Of a DNA stretch of 64,000 nucleotides, positions 16,691 to 25,345 are shown piece after piece. The notes beneath the pieces are model-generated. The model was not told the DNA's origin and searched no databases. It saw only the letters and a program-made list of their open reading frames with translations. The translations under genes and the position numbers were made by a program. The DNA is from Methylorubrum sp. B1-46. GTDB taxonomy: Bacteria > Pseudomonadota > Alphaproteobacteria > Rhizobiales > Beijerinckiaceae. Location of the stretch: NCBI RefSeq assembly GCF_021117295.1, contig NZ_CP088247.1, positions 3,983,001-4,047,000 of the forward strand. The letters run 5' to 3'. Each line of letters opens with the position of its first letter. Position 1 is the first letter of the stretch.

Positions 16691-17360
16691 TCAAGCACTT
16701 AACCGATCATCGGCCTCCTCATGGCCCTCCGACACCGCCTTTGGCGTGCCGGGTTTTGTGCCGTACTTCGCCATGGCCTCGTGCAGGTGGGCGGTGATCA
16801 TGTGGGCGTAGCGCATCGTCATCGTCACCGTGCGGTGGCCGAGAATCGCCTGTAGCGCCGGAAGGTCGCCCGTCCGTTGGAGGAACTCTGATGCGAAGCG
16901 GTGCCGCAGATCGTGGCACCGCCACTCCACGCCCGCCCGGACTGCGAGGTTGCGATACTGGCTTGAGAAGCTCGTGTACCTGCGGCCGGGTCCATTCCAG
17001 AACACGTAGGTGCTGGTCGGATGCCGGGGTGTGCCGAGAAGTGTGCCGAGCGCCTCGTCGCTCATCGGCACCACGCGCGGTGCCGATGTCTTGGTCTTCA
17101 CGAGACGGACCTCGCGACGGGGGATCGAGACCTGCGGCCACTCTAGCGACACGGCCTCCTCCTGGCGCATCCCGGTTTGCGCCAAGAACAGGACGATGCG
17201 CCCCACCATCGGGGACGCTCGCTCCACGAGTCGCCTGACGTCGGCGTCGCTCGGGTACGAGGTACGGGGGGGCGCCTCCTTGAGGTGATGCTTGTCGAAC
17301 GCCTTGACCGGGTTGCTGTCGATGTAGTCCCAGGCAACGGCGCAGGAACACACTCCACTC
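16691..17360 (-). pseudogene. Tyrosine recombinase, N-terminus removed by an IS5-family element
   Basis: From 17360 the frame reads SGVCSCAVAWDYIDSNPVKA, mid core-binding domain. It continues through an intact catalytic domain: the arginine in QTGMRQEEAVSLEW, HDLRHRFAS, LGHRTVTMTMRYAHM with the tyrosine, and a stop at 16691. The first 100 or more residues are missing and do not resume beyond the IS. It differs from the P4-type integrase next door, so it marks an older, separate integration event. Confidence 0.85.
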
Positions 17361-18280
17361 AGAGTCTGTTTGAGGAGCGGTCTCAGGCTGGATTGTGGAG
17401 GGCGCTGACGGCCCTGAGGCAGGCGACACAGGTGAGGCGACCGGTGGCGACGTCGAGGCGCCCGGCGCGCTCGCGCAGCAGGCCGCCCCAATGGCTGAGC
17501 CAGCCGAAGGTGCGCTCGACACCCCAGCGCCGCTCCAGCACGACGAAGCCCTTCTGATCCGGGTCCTTCTCGACCACGTGGTGGCGCATGCCATGCAGAT
17601 GGCACCAGTCCCGGCAGCGCTCGGCCGTGAAGGCGCCGTCGAGGATGGCCAGGCGCAGGCTCGGCCACCGTTCCTTACCTTCATCGAGGGCCGTCAACGT
17701 GTCGCGATCCTGAACGTTGGCGGGCACGATGGCGAGCGCCAGGATGTGACCTTCGGCATCGACCAGCGCCACGCGCTTGCGCCCGACCAGCTTCTTGGCC
17801 CCGTCATAGCCGCGCGGCCCGCGCACCCCAAGGCACTTGACGCTTTGCGTGTCGATGATGGCGAGGCGCGGCGTCGCACGACGGCCGCAGCGGCGACGCT
17901 GTCGGCGCGCCAGAGCGCGCATCAGGCTCTCGAACAGCCCCTTCTCGATCCAGCGTCGGAACCAGCCGTAGACCGTGCGCCAGGGCGGAAAGCCGGCCGG
18001 CAGCCTCCGCCATGCGCCGCCGACCCGCAAGTGCCAGGCAATCGCCGCCGCCACCAACCGCACCGGCCGTGCGTTCGGGCTGCCCGGCGGATCGGCCCGC
18101 TCCAGAAAGCAGGCGACCTCGTCCAGGCCCGCCTGCAGCACCATGTCCTTTAGGCGCGCCTCATGACGCGTCCGATCTCGATCCGTCCACATCTGCTCTC
18201 CACTCCGCCCCGCCAGGCGGAATTTGTCTCGGCACACGAGACAGATGGGGACGGTCGGCAGAGGATCTCAAACAGGCTCT
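17361..18280 (-). mobile_element. IS5-family insertion sequence, 920 bp
   Basis: The terminal inverted repeats are AGAGTCTGTTTGAG (17361-17374) and, from the other end, AGAGCCTGTTTGAG (18267-18280). The flanks show no identical TA/TNA duplication (left CTC, right GAG). The recombinase sequence left of it does not continue on the right, so an adjacent deletion is likely. The element itself looks complete. Confidence 0.85.
17383..18192 (-). CDS. IS5-family transposase
   Basis: This 269-residue DDE transposase has a DUF4096-type N-terminal domain (WHLRVGGAWRRLPAGFPPWR then TVYGWFRRWIEKG). The catalytic residues are D in IIDTQSVK, D in LAILDGAFT and E in ERRWGVERTFGWL. The ATG at 18192 (MWTDRDRTRHEARL) has GGAG upstream; the frame extends to 18237 without family support. 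Unrelated in detail to the IS5 fragments at 50-660. Confidence 0.92.
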   Translation of the reverse strand: MWTDRDRTRHEARLKDMVLQAGLDEVACFLERADPPGSPNARPVRLVAAAIAWHLRVGGAWRRLPAGFPPWRTVYGWFRRWIEKGLFESLMRALARRQRRRCGRRATPRLAIIDTQSVKCLGVRGPRGYDGAKKLVGRKRVALVDAEGHILALAIVPANVQDRDTLTALDEGKERWPSLRLAILDGAFTAERCRDWCHLHGMRHHVVEKDPDQKGFVVLERRWGVERTFGWLSHWGGLLRERAGRLDVATGRLTCVACLRAVSALHNPA

Positions 18281-18288
18281 GAGAGCGC

Positions 18289-18355
18289 CTCACAAAACTC
18301 CCGCTCACCGGCCGTTCTCGCTCTGGCAAGGACAGCGCAGCGGGAGTTTTGTGAG
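18289..18355. repeat. Perfect 17-bp inverted repeat with 33-base spacer
   Basis: CTCACAAAACTCCCGCT (18289-18305) and its exact complement (18339-18355) flank 33 bases. It lies just outside the IS5 right end and beyond the stop of the GNAT gene. It could be a MITE-like relic, a paired IS end, or a transcription-stop structure for the minus-strand operon ending at 18385. Confidence 0.6.
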
Positions 18356-18384
18356 AGACACTTACGATCGAAGTCGCGCGGGGC

Positions 18385-18867
18385 TCATGGCAATCTTGCC
18401 CGCTCGCTTGCATCGGAACACGGCAACATCAGTGCGAGCGAGAGGTGCAACGTTGCTCCATCACGCGCGTCTTCGGTGAAGCCGAACTCACGATACAGGT
18501 TGAGTGCCGCAGCCCCGCGATCCGCGCTCAGCGCCATCCGGGCGAAGCCGAGACCGCGGCCGTGGGTGATCGCCGCCGCGAGCAGGCGACGCCCGAGCCC
18601 CATCCTTGTCCGTTCCGGCACGACGCTGACGCTCGTCACAAAGGCGGCGACGCGAGCCGGATCGTTGCAATAGACGGCGACCAGGCCGATCAGGGTCGCC
18701 CCCTCCCACGCTTCGAACCGCTCGGCGCGAGCCACTAGCTTGGTGGCGTAGTCGGAGATCGCCACCCTCCGGTGGAGCGGCGGCGTGAAGCTGTTCGCGC
18801 AGGCACTCAGATGGGACCACACATCGTCCGCCCGAGACCGATTCCGGCAGAACTGCGACTCACTCAC
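18385..18867 (-). CDS. GNAT-family N-acetyltransferase
   Basis: This 160-residue acetyltransferase uses acetyl-CoA. It shows strand V4 VTSVSVVPERTRMGLGRRLL with the Q/RxxGxG/A pyrophosphate loop (RTRMGLG), the following helix, and ALNLYREFGFTED near the C-terminus. The substrate is unknown. It starts with GTG at 18867, 22 bases after the methyltransferase stop. It is probably the last gene of the glycan-type operon and may acetylate an amino sugar or protein terminus. Confidence 0.8.
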   Translation of the reverse strand: MSESQFCRNRSRADDVWSHLSACANSFTPPLHRRVAISDYATKLVARAERFEAWEGATLIGLVAVYCNDPARVAAFVTSVSVVPERTRMGLGRRLLAAAITHGRGLGFARMALSADRGAAALNLYREFGFTEDARDGATLHLSLALMLPCSDASERARLP

Positions 18868-18889
18868 GGCTTCCCCGTCCAGATCAACT

Positions 18890-19624
18890 CTATTTACGCT
18901 CGCAGATGAGATAGATGCTAGCGGTCAGCTCCGGATACTGATTGCCCAATTGGTAACAACCCTCGATGTAGGCATCCGAAATGATGCCGGCTGCGAGAGC
19001 TGCATCGAATTGGTAGTTTGCGAGAGCTTTGAAAATAAGCCCGCCGCGATGGAGCGTCGAGAGGGCGGCGTCGCGGGTCGCCCGCTCCAGGGTATCGAAG
19101 GAGAAAGTATTTCGGTGCCCATTCGCCGCCTCGGCGGGGGTGACCGCGCTGTTGTGTGTGATCAGCCCCATCTTCACGGCGATCTGGCGCGAGGGGGCAT
19201 TTGCATTCGGTACCAGCAGGAACAGCCGACCGGACGGTGTCAGCCAACGGCGGATCCGACGAAGGACGAGGACGGGGTCATCCAGGTGTTCAAGGGTGTT
19301 GATCAAGAAGATCGCGTCAAACGTTTCCTCCATCTCCAGCGTCTCGAAGGTCGAGCAGATGAAGCGGGGAGCGTCGCCGACTCGCTGCCGCGCCGCGTCG
19401 ATCAGGGATGGCGCCGCCTCGACCACCGTGAGATCGCGGTACAACCCGGCCAGCCACTCGGTGGATTCACCGAGGTAGCAGCCGAGTTCGAGCGCGCGGC
19501 CCTGTGGCAGGAACGGCGCGAAGGCGCGCATCATGTAGCGACGCGTGATGGCGTCGAAATCGTAGTTGTAGCGACGGTCGCCGAACTGGCCGCCCTCGCG
19601 GTCGTAGTCGCGGGCCTGCGTCAT
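18890..19624 (-). CDS. Class I SAM-dependent methyltransferase
   Basis: This 244-residue Methyltransf_11/23-type enzyme has the SAM motif ALELGCYLGESTEWLAG (about 43-59), the acidic post-I region VVEAAPSLID, motif II FDAIFLINTLEHLDDP and motif III GRLFLLVPNA. The C-terminal half carries substrate determinants. Its ATG overlaps the dioxygenase stop (ATGA), so the two are translationally coupled. The substrate is probably a sugar or small carboxylate of the same pathway; this is inferred from neighbours only. Confidence 0.88.
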   Translation of the reverse strand: MTQARDYDREGGQFGDRRYNYDFDAITRRYMMRAFAPFLPQGRALELGCYLGESTEWLAGLYRDLTVVEAAPSLIDAARQRVGDAPRFICSTFETLEMEETFDAIFLINTLEHLDDPVLVLRRIRRWLTPSGRLFLLVPNANAPSRQIAVKMGLITHNSAVTPAEAANGHRNTFSFDTLERATRDAALSTLHRGGLIFKALANYQFDAALAAGIISDAYIEGCYQLGNQYPELTASIYLICERK

Positions 19625-20337
19625 CCTTGGTTCGCCTGATAGAGCCGGCGCGAGGCGGGCTGATAGAATTCATCGTAGGAAACCGGCACCATAGCGTTGA
19701 AGCCCAGCAATTGCCGCATCCTCGGCGAGCATTTCGCACCGTATTCCGGACCTAGGAACCGAGGGTAATCCATCTGTTGCTTGATGAACGCCCGGCTGAA
19801 GCTGAGCGTAAGGGCGGTGCGCGTCGTGTCCGTGGCGTTGCTTCCCGCCGCATGCCAAAGGTTCGAATCGAAAAGGACGATGCTGCCGGCTGGCCCGACG
19901 AGCCGGTCTGACTCGGCTCGGAACACGGCTTCGGGCGGCTGGGCGGGTGCGTGGTGCGACCCGGACAGGACATGCGTCGCGCCGTTCTGCGTGGTGAACG
20001 GGTCCACCATGACGAGCATGTTCAGCATCAGCCGGAAGCCGCCGCCGAAGGTGCGCACGTCCCGATGGACACGGTGGAGATAGCTCGTCGCGGAAGGTCC
20101 TACGCTCGCCGGATTGAAAGCGTGCAGGATGTAGGCGGCGTCGCCGAAATAGCGGGAGATCAGACCATCGAGCCAATCCTGTTCGAGGAAGGCGTCGAGT
20201 GCCGGGTACTGGCCGACGGCGTGATGCGCGGTGCCGTCGGGTGCGGTGGTGGCGCCTCCCTCGACTTGACGTCGGCCGCGATCGACGAGGCTGTCGAGCA
20301 CGGCTTGACGGATGGAGGGCAGATGAGCGGTGGGCAC
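19621..20337 (-). CDS. Phytanoyl-CoA dioxygenase-family protein, probably frameshifted at its N-terminus
   Basis: This PhyH-like Fe(II)/2-oxoglutarate oxygenase has HRD (HRVHRDVRTFGGG) for iron binding, the distal histidine in LWHAAGSNATD, and the downstream arginine (TRTALTLSFSR) for 2-oxoglutarate. The frame starts with a GTG at 20337 and no ribosome site. Upstream, in another frame, the ATG at 20417 encodes MVNPTSHDAEWFDEQMRRKA. Adding one G near 20360 would fuse it to VLFESVVPTAHLPSIRQAVL, giving a natural protein of about 265 residues. Either a real inactivating deletion or a sequencing error. Confidence 0.75.
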   Translation of the reverse strand: MPTAHLPSIRQAVLDSLVDRGRRQVEGGATTAPDGTAHHAVGQYPALDAFLEQDWLDGLISRYFGDAAYILHAFNPASVGPSATSYLHRVHRDVRTFGGGFRLMLNMLVMVDPFTTQNGATHVLSGSHHAPAQPPEAVFRAESDRLVGPAGSIVLFDSNLWHAAGSNATDTTRTALTLSFSRAFIKQQMDYPRFLGPEYGAKCSPRMRQLLGFNAMVPVSYDEFYQPASRRLYQANQG

Positions 20338-20447
20338 GACGCTCTCGAATAGAACTTAGCCTTGCGCCGCATCTGTTCGTCGAACCACTCGGCATCGTGC
20401 GAAGTGGGATTGACCATGGGTGGCTCCTCGATCCGGGGCGTGGTCGG

Positions 20448-21230
20448 TCATGCCGCTGCGGTATCGTATTCGAAGGAGCGAGACGGGGCGGCCGCATCGA
20501 GGCTGCAATGCGCGTCTCCCTCGATAAGATCGTAGCCGCCGGTCAGAATGCTCGCGAGCATGGATCGCGGGTTGAACATCAATACGTCGAGGATCGAAAG
20601 CCAGGGCACGAAGGCGTGCGGTCCCTGCGAATACGCGAAAGGCCGGGCGCGGAGAAAGCGCAAGCGCATCCCACGCCGTGCGAAAGCGACCGGATCGTAG
20701 AGGGTCGTGCCGCCGATCGGGTTGATGTAGGTCGCAGCCCCCAGCCGTTCGCACAGATCGATCACCCGATCCTGCCGCCGCAGATCCGTCACGCCCTCGA
20801 TCGCTGACGCGGCGCGGATCGGCGTGGTGATGGAAAGATGCGCGCAGGTCTGCAACAATCCGTGCCGCAGATGATCGAACAGGTCGGCGCTCGCGTACCC
20901 CAGAACCTCCTCAACGAGCGGCATAGTCTCGCGCTGGTACGGCGCGGAGCGATAGGCTTGAGCAATCTGGGCGCACAGCCGAGCAGGCTTGAACTCCGCC
21001 GCGACATGCCGCTCGCAGATATCGAGATGGTCCGAAGCCTTCTCCAGCGGCAGCGTGAAGGTGACCGGCGCCCTGTCACGCAGGAACCGATTGCGGTTGA
21101 TCCAACCCTTCTTGGTATACTTCACAGTGTCGTAGATCACGAACTGATCAACCGCTGCGATGAGCTGAAAGTAGCCAATATAGGGAAAGAGATACGGCTG
21201 CATGATCGCGACCGTGATCGGCGCTGTCAT
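20448..21230 (-). CDS. WbqC-family protein
   Basis: This 260-residue protein begins MTAPITVAIMQPYLFPYIGY, the WbqC signature MQPYxFPYxGYFQLI. WINRNRFL and a terminal DVLMFN follow, all conserved in the family. WbqC proteins occur in O-antigen and surface-glycan loci and are thought to modify amino sugars, but their chemistry is not settled. I chose the ATG at 21230; 30 further upstream codons in frame lack similarity. The next gene begins 30 bases after its stop. Confidence 0.88.
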   Translation of the reverse strand: MTAPITVAIMQPYLFPYIGYFQLIAAVDQFVIYDTVKYTKKGWINRNRFLRDRAPVTFTLPLEKASDHLDICERHVAAEFKPARLCAQIAQAYRSAPYQRETMPLVEEVLGYASADLFDHLRHGLLQTCAHLSITTPIRAASAIEGVTDLRRQDRVIDLCERLGAATYINPIGGTTLYDPVAFARRGMRLRFLRARPFAYSQGPHAFVPWLSILDVLMFNPRSMLASILTGGYDLIEGDAHCSLDAAAPSRSFEYDTAAA

Positions 21231-21377
21231 GGCTGTGCGATCCGGACCACGATGGCGGAGTCTCGATCGGGATTGATCAAAAGGAGGAGGATCTGCCCGC
21301 CTTCCCACTCCGGACGGCAAAGGGTCGCCTGCGCTGGAAGCTCCGGCAGAGGGCGGCCTTTCGCTCCGACGGCGGGG

Positions 21378-23540
21378 TCAAGCGGCGCGGGTCGCATCGA
21401 TCCAGTGCCTCCACATCGCGCGGAAAGCCTCGCCGACTTCCGTGGCATGGCGTTCGTGATCCATCAATGGGCTAGCGAAGACCCGTTCGCGAAGCCCGGA
21501 CCGGATTGTGCGCAGACGGTCGGGATCGCAAGACAGGGCGACGGCGCGCGCCACGTAATCGTCCCGCGTCTCTGCGACAAGTTCGGTCAAGCCGACGGCC
21601 GTCAAGACGGCAAGGCCAGTACGAGCGACCGCGTGAGCGCCCGCCAGGACGACCAGAGGAACGCCCATCGTGAGGGTGTCGCAGGTCGTCGTACCGCCAT
21701 TATAGGGAAACGAATCAAGCGCGATATCGAACTCGTGGTAGAGTTCGAAGTAGGTGGACGTCACGCGCGGGTGGAGGCGGATCCGCTCCAGCGGCAGCCC
21801 GGCCTTCGACAGCCGTGCCTCGACCTGGGCCCGAATCTCCGACACCTCGATGTCGGCGACAACCATGAAAAGATGCGCTTCGGGAAGTGTCCGCAGGATC
21901 TCGGCCCAGGCTTCCAGAACGCCGTCGCCGATCTTTTCGAAGCGGTTCATCACGCCGAAGGTGACGAAGCCGTTGTCTTCGAAGGGCGGCCGCTCGCGCA
22001 CCGGAGGAAGTGCATCCGGCGCCTCGTAGGTGGCCGAGACTCCGGGCATGCGCCATAGCGTCTCGGTGTGCAGCGCCTCGGAGAGGCCGAGGCCGTCGTG
22101 GCCGAAGTCGGTCAGCCGGTAGTCGATCGCGCGCAGACCCGTGGTCGCCGGATGGCCGATCCACGTGACCTGCACCGGCGCCGGCTTGCGCGCGAAGACG
22201 AGCAGGCGGTGGCCGGCGCTGTGACCCGAGAGGTCGACGAGGATGTCGATCGCATCCGACTCGATCAGGTCGGCGGCCTCGTCGTCGCTGAGGCCGGCGA
22301 TGTTGTGCCAGCCGCTGAACACGGTCCGCAGGCGGGCCGAGACCGCATCTTCCGCGGCCTGCGTCATGTAGGCCCGCGCCTCGTACTGCGCTTGATCCAG
22401 ATGGCGCAGGAACGGCTCGATGAAGCGGGCGACGGCGTGGGTGCACAGGTCGCCCGAGACGAAGCCGATGCGCAGGGGACGATCCGCATCGCGATCGTTG
22501 GTGAAGGGCCGCCGCCGCAGCAGCGGATCGGCGAAGCGCGCGCCGAAGCCGCGCGCGTCGGCCGCGTAATCGGCGTGCGGAATGCCCTCGGCATAGAGTT
22601 TGGCGAACAGCCGGTTGGAATAGGCGGTGATGTGCCGGGGATCGGCCGCGAGCGCCCTGTCGAAGCTCGCGATCGCCTCGTGCACGTGGCCGAGGCTCTT
22701 CAGGCTGCAGCCGAGATTGTTGTGCGCGTTGGCGAGGCCGGGATCGAGCGTCACGGCACGCCGCGCATGAGTCACGGCCGCGCCGTGGCGGCTGATGCGC
22801 TGATAGACGCCGGACAGGTTGGCATGCGCGATCGCGAGGTCGGGCTTGAGCGCGATCGCCCGCTCCAGGGCCGAGATGGCGCCGGCATTGTCGCCCAACG
22901 TGATGAGAACCGCGCCGAGGCTGCTGAAATACCCCGCATTCTCGGGTTGGCGATAAATCGCGATGCTGAACAGGTCGAAGGCCTGCTGGTGCCGGCCCTT
23001 GCTCGCGGCGACGGCGCCCGCGAGATGCGTCGCGTCGGCATGGGTGTCGTCGAGGCCGATGACGAGGTCGGCCAGGGCCTCGGCCGCGCCGAGATCGCCC
23101 GCATTGTAGCGCTCCTGTCCGCGCGCGAAGGCGTGGTCGGTGAATTCCTTGAGCGCGGCGCGGCTGCCGTCATCCACGAGGCCGCGGCTGCAGAACTGCT
23201 CCATCAGGGCGCGCACTTCGCCGACGCGATTGAGCACAAGGAGCGACAGCGCGAGCGCCAGCCAGTGGCGCGGCTGCTCGGGTTCCGCTCTCAGGGCGGC
23301 GACGAAGTGCGGCACCGCCGGTCCGGGCCCGTCCGCCTTGCTGGTCAGGAGGCCGAGTTCATGGTGCGCCCCCGCGTGCTGAGGCGCGGCATCGAGCAGG
23401 CGCTGAAGGTTGCTGCGGGCCTTCTGGAAGCGCCCGGCCACCCGGTGCGCGACGGCCTTGGACAGGGTGCGCTCGAACGGGTCCGGCGCGCCGGCGTGCT
23501 CGATCGTGCGTGACTTGCGGTGCTCGAGCATACCCGACAT
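21378..23540 (-). CDS. TPR protein with O-GlcNAc-transferase (SPINDLY/GT41) domain
   Basis: This 720-residue protein has a series of tetratricopeptide repeats (about 30-330; for example GYFSSLGAVLITLGDNAGAI, ANAHNNLGCSLKSLGHVHEA). They are followed by the two-lobed GT41 domain: LRIGFVSGDLCTHAVARF, DILVDLSGHSAGHRLLVFAR, VQVTWIGHPATTG, FVTFGVMNRFEKI and FDIALDSFPYNGGTTTCDTL. Such bacterial enzymes transfer a sugar to protein serine/threonine, including flagellin and adhesins. It is the first gene of the minus-strand cluster, 147 bases before wbqC. The acceptor is unknown. Confidence 0.9.
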   Translation of the reverse strand: MSGMLEHRKSRTIEHAGAPDPFERTLSKAVAHRVAGRFQKARSNLQRLLDAAPQHAGAHHELGLLTSKADGPGPAVPHFVAALRAEPEQPRHWLALALSLLVLNRVGEVRALMEQFCSRGLVDDGSRAALKEFTDHAFARGQERYNAGDLGAAEALADLVIGLDDTHADATHLAGAVAASKGRHQQAFDLFSIAIYRQPENAGYFSSLGAVLITLGDNAGAISALERAIALKPDLAIAHANLSGVYQRISRHGAAVTHARRAVTLDPGLANAHNNLGCSLKSLGHVHEAIASFDRALAADPRHITAYSNRLFAKLYAEGIPHADYAADARGFGARFADPLLRRRPFTNDRDADRPLRIGFVSGDLCTHAVARFIEPFLRHLDQAQYEARAYMTQAAEDAVSARLRTVFSGWHNIAGLSDDEAADLIESDAIDILVDLSGHSAGHRLLVFARKPAPVQVTWIGHPATTGLRAIDYRLTDFGHDGLGLSEALHTETLWRMPGVSATYEAPDALPPVRERPPFEDNGFVTFGVMNRFEKIGDGVLEAWAEILRTLPEAHLFMVVADIEVSEIRAQVEARLSKAGLPLERIRLHPRVTSTYFELYHEFDIALDSFPYNGGTTTCDTLTMGVPLVVLAGAHAVARTGLAVLTAVGLTELVAETRDDYVARAVALSCDPDRLRTIRSGLRERVFASPLMDHERHATEVGEAFRAMWRHWIDATRAA

Positions 23541-23580
23541 TCCCGTAACGGCAGGACGGTATCGGCGGGATGCCTAACAA

Positions 23581-24252
23581 GTGATTAATCCGCCCAGTCC
23601 GGCGGTCACGAACGATTCCCGGCCGGCCGCGTTTACGGCCATGCTTTCGAAGATCTCGCGACATCCGATCCGTGCCCGAACCGCGGGACTGGCCAGCGGC
23701 CTCGAGGCCCTCGATTTGGCAGCCGGCGTTTCCCTCGCGCGAACGAAGGATCATCCAGCCAACCGCGCCCTCGGATTCGTCGGCGAGGTCGGGAGCTGGC
23801 AGTCCCTCCTCGCCCTGTCTGTCACGGTTCTGGCGTGCGGCAAGGCCACCGGCGACCGCCGTCTTGCCGAGACCGGAGGCAACATGCTCGCGGCCGGCCT
23901 CGCGGCCAGCCTCGTCAAGACGACGATCAAGCGGACGGTCCACCGCACCCGTCCCAACGTCCTGATGGACGAAGGGCGCTACGCACGCGGCCGGCCCGGA
24001 ACCGGCATCGGCCCCTGGCAATCCTTTCCGTCAGGGCACGCCGCCTTGAGCTTTGCCCTCGCCCGGTCGGTGGCCCGGACCTATCCTGGCCTCGCAGCAG
24101 TGGCGGCGATCGCCGCTGCGGGCGTCGCGGGCATACAGGTCGTCCGCGGCGCGCATTTCCCCATCGACGTCCTGGCCGGCGCCGCGATCGGCGTCGGAGC
24201 CGAGGCGGTCAGCCACCGCATTCTGCGCCCACGGTCCGACGACGGGGCATGA
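23581..24252 (+). CDS. PAP2-family phosphatase, membrane bound
   Basis: This lipid-phosphatase-like protein of 223 residues carries the three PAP2 motifs KRTVHRTRPN, FPSGHAA and RGAHFPIDVLAG. These supply the histidine nucleophile and acid. Hydrophobic helices surround them (SLLALSVTVLACG, AAVAAIAAAGVAGIQVV). The GTG at 23581 is the frame start; the ATG at 23641 (MLSKISRHPIRAR) is an alternative. It is divergent from the glycosyltransferase with 40 bases between starts. The likely role is dephosphorylating undecaprenyl or other lipid phosphates. Confidence 0.88.
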   Translation: MINPPSPAVTNDSRPAAFTAMLSKISRHPIRARTAGLASGLEALDLAAGVSLARTKDHPANRALGFVGEVGSWQSLLALSVTVLACGKATGDRRLAETGGNMLAAGLAASLVKTTIKRTVHRTRPNVLMDEGRYARGRPGTGIGPWQSFPSGHAALSFALARSVARTYPGLAAVAAIAAAGVAGIQVVRGAHFPIDVLAGAAIGVGAEAVSHRILRPRSDDGA

Positions 24253-24375
24253 TCCGTCGGCGAGCCGAGGCGGAACCCGCTTCGCGCCGGGCCCCGATGT
24301 CGGGCAGCGTCCCGACCGGCGCCGCCGGCCGCTCAGCTCACATCAAGCCCGGTTGATGCGATCGGTCTCCTCCGC

Positions 24376-24410
24376 GTGATTGCGAGGCGACGCCGAAGCG
24401 ATCAAGCGGA
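24376..24410. repeat. REP-like palindromic element
   Basis: GTGATTGCGAGGCGACGCCG followed by AAGCGATCAAG resembles the CATTGCGAG...GAAGCAATC palindromes scattered in Rhizobiales intergenic DNA. It lies between the convergent PAP2 and arsC genes inside a longer CGGTCTCC / GGAGACCG inverted repeat (24363-24415). It may also help terminate both transcripts. Confidence 0.45.
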
Positions 24411-24460
24411 GACCGTATCAGAGGGTGAGGTCGCGTTCGAACAGGGACACCGGCGCTTCC

Positions 24461-24910
24461 TCAGGCGGTGGCGACGCGGCGGCCCTGCGCGTCGATGACA
24501 GGCTCGCCGTCCTCCTTCACGAATTCGCCCCGCTGCGGCGGCAGCAGGTCCAGCACCGCCTCGGACGGACGGCACAGGCGCACGCCCCGCGGGCTTGCCA
24601 CCAGAGGCCGGTCGAGGAGGACCGGGTGGGCCTCGATGGCGTCGAGAAGCTGCGCGTCGGTGAGCGCCGGATCGGCCAGGCCGAGCTCGGCATAGGGCGT
24701 CCCTTTCTCGCGCAGGACATCACGGACCGAGAGGCCGGCGCGCGTCAGCATCCGACGGACGAGCGCCCGGCTCGGCGGCGTCTTCAGGTATTCGACCACG
24801 TGCGGCTCGATGCCGGCATTGCGGATCATCGCCAGCGTGTTGCGCGAGGTGCCGCAGGCCGGGTTGTGGTAGATCACGACGTCGAAGGGCTCGGGCATCG
24901 GCTCAGGCAT
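24461..24910 (-). CDS. arsC: Glutaredoxin-dependent arsenate reductase ArsC
   Basis: This thioredoxin-fold arsenate reductase of about 149 residues reduces As(V) to As(III) with glutathione and glutaredoxin. The catalytic cysteine is in YHNPACGTSRNTL. The conserved arginines lie in PPSRALVRRML, DRPLVAS and RLCRPSEAVLDLL. The ATG at 24910 overlaps the arsR stop by eight bases; a second ATG at 24898 is equally possible. It is coexpressed with arsR. No arsenite efflux pump is visible nearby. Confidence 0.9.
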   Translation of the reverse strand: MPEPMPEPFDVVIYHNPACGTSRNTLAMIRNAGIEPHVVEYLKTPPSRALVRRMLTRAGLSVRDVLREKGTPYAELGLADPALTDAQLLDAIEAHPVLLDRPLVASPRGVRLCRPSEAVLDLLPPQRGEFVKEDGEPVIDAQGRRVATA

Positions 24911-25262
24911 GGGCAGCGTCTCCGGTGGAGCACTCGCAGGCGGAGAGGGCGGCAAGCGCGGTGTCGCAGACCTCCGGCCGGCCCTGGCAGCAATCGCGCA
25001 TCAGGAAGGCGATGAGGTCCGACAGGCCGGCATAGGCGGCGCTGTAGATGACGGATTTGCCCTCGCGCCGCGACGTGATCAGCCCGGCATGGGAAAGCTC
25101 CTTCAGGTGGAAGGAGAGGTTGGTGCTCGCGACCCCGACCACGGTCGCGAGCGCGCCGGCGGCGAGACCATCGGGCCCGGCGGCGACGAGGGCGCGCACG
25201 ACCCGGAGCCGGTGTTCCTGACCGAGCGCGGCGAAGGCCGCGAGGGCTTGCCGTTCGTCCAT
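24903..25262 (-). CDS. arsR: ArsR-family arsenite-responsive repressor
   Basis: This 119-residue winged-helix repressor has the recognition helix region STNLSFHLKELSHAGLI and the wing SRREGKSVIY. Instead of the classical CVC motif in the recognition helix, it has C91, C92 and C99 (RDCCQGRPEVC). This is a C-terminal cysteine triad like that of Acidithiobacillus-type ArsR, which binds As(III). It should repress arsRC and the divergent arsH from the operator at 25276-25293. Confidence 0.9.
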   Translation of the reverse strand: MDERQALAAFAALGQEHRLRVVRALVAAGPDGLAAGALATVVGVASTNLSFHLKELSHAGLITSRREGKSVIYSAAYAGLSDLIAFLMRDCCQGRPEVCDTALAALSACECSTGDAAHA

Positions 25263-25275
25263 GATCGTTCCATCA

Positions 25276-25293
25276 TTTCAACAGACATTGAAA
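25276..25293. promoter_or_regulatory. Probable ArsR operator
   Basis: A perfect inverted repeat TTTCAA-CAGACA-TTGAAA lies 14 bases upstream of the arsR start and within the arsR/arsH divergent region. ArsR repressors bind such imperfect 12-2-12 or 6-6-6 dyads. A single site can control both directions. Confidence 0.7.
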
Positions 25294-25345
25294 CGTATCG
25301 GGATCCGACGCCTTGGACAAGCCTCAGCCTTCCTTCTCCGACGGA

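Noticed and set aside
22068..23513. 481-codon plus-strand frame opposite the TPR/GT41 gene
   Set aside because: Antisense to a gene with clear repeat and catalytic motifs; no ribosome site or homology signature.
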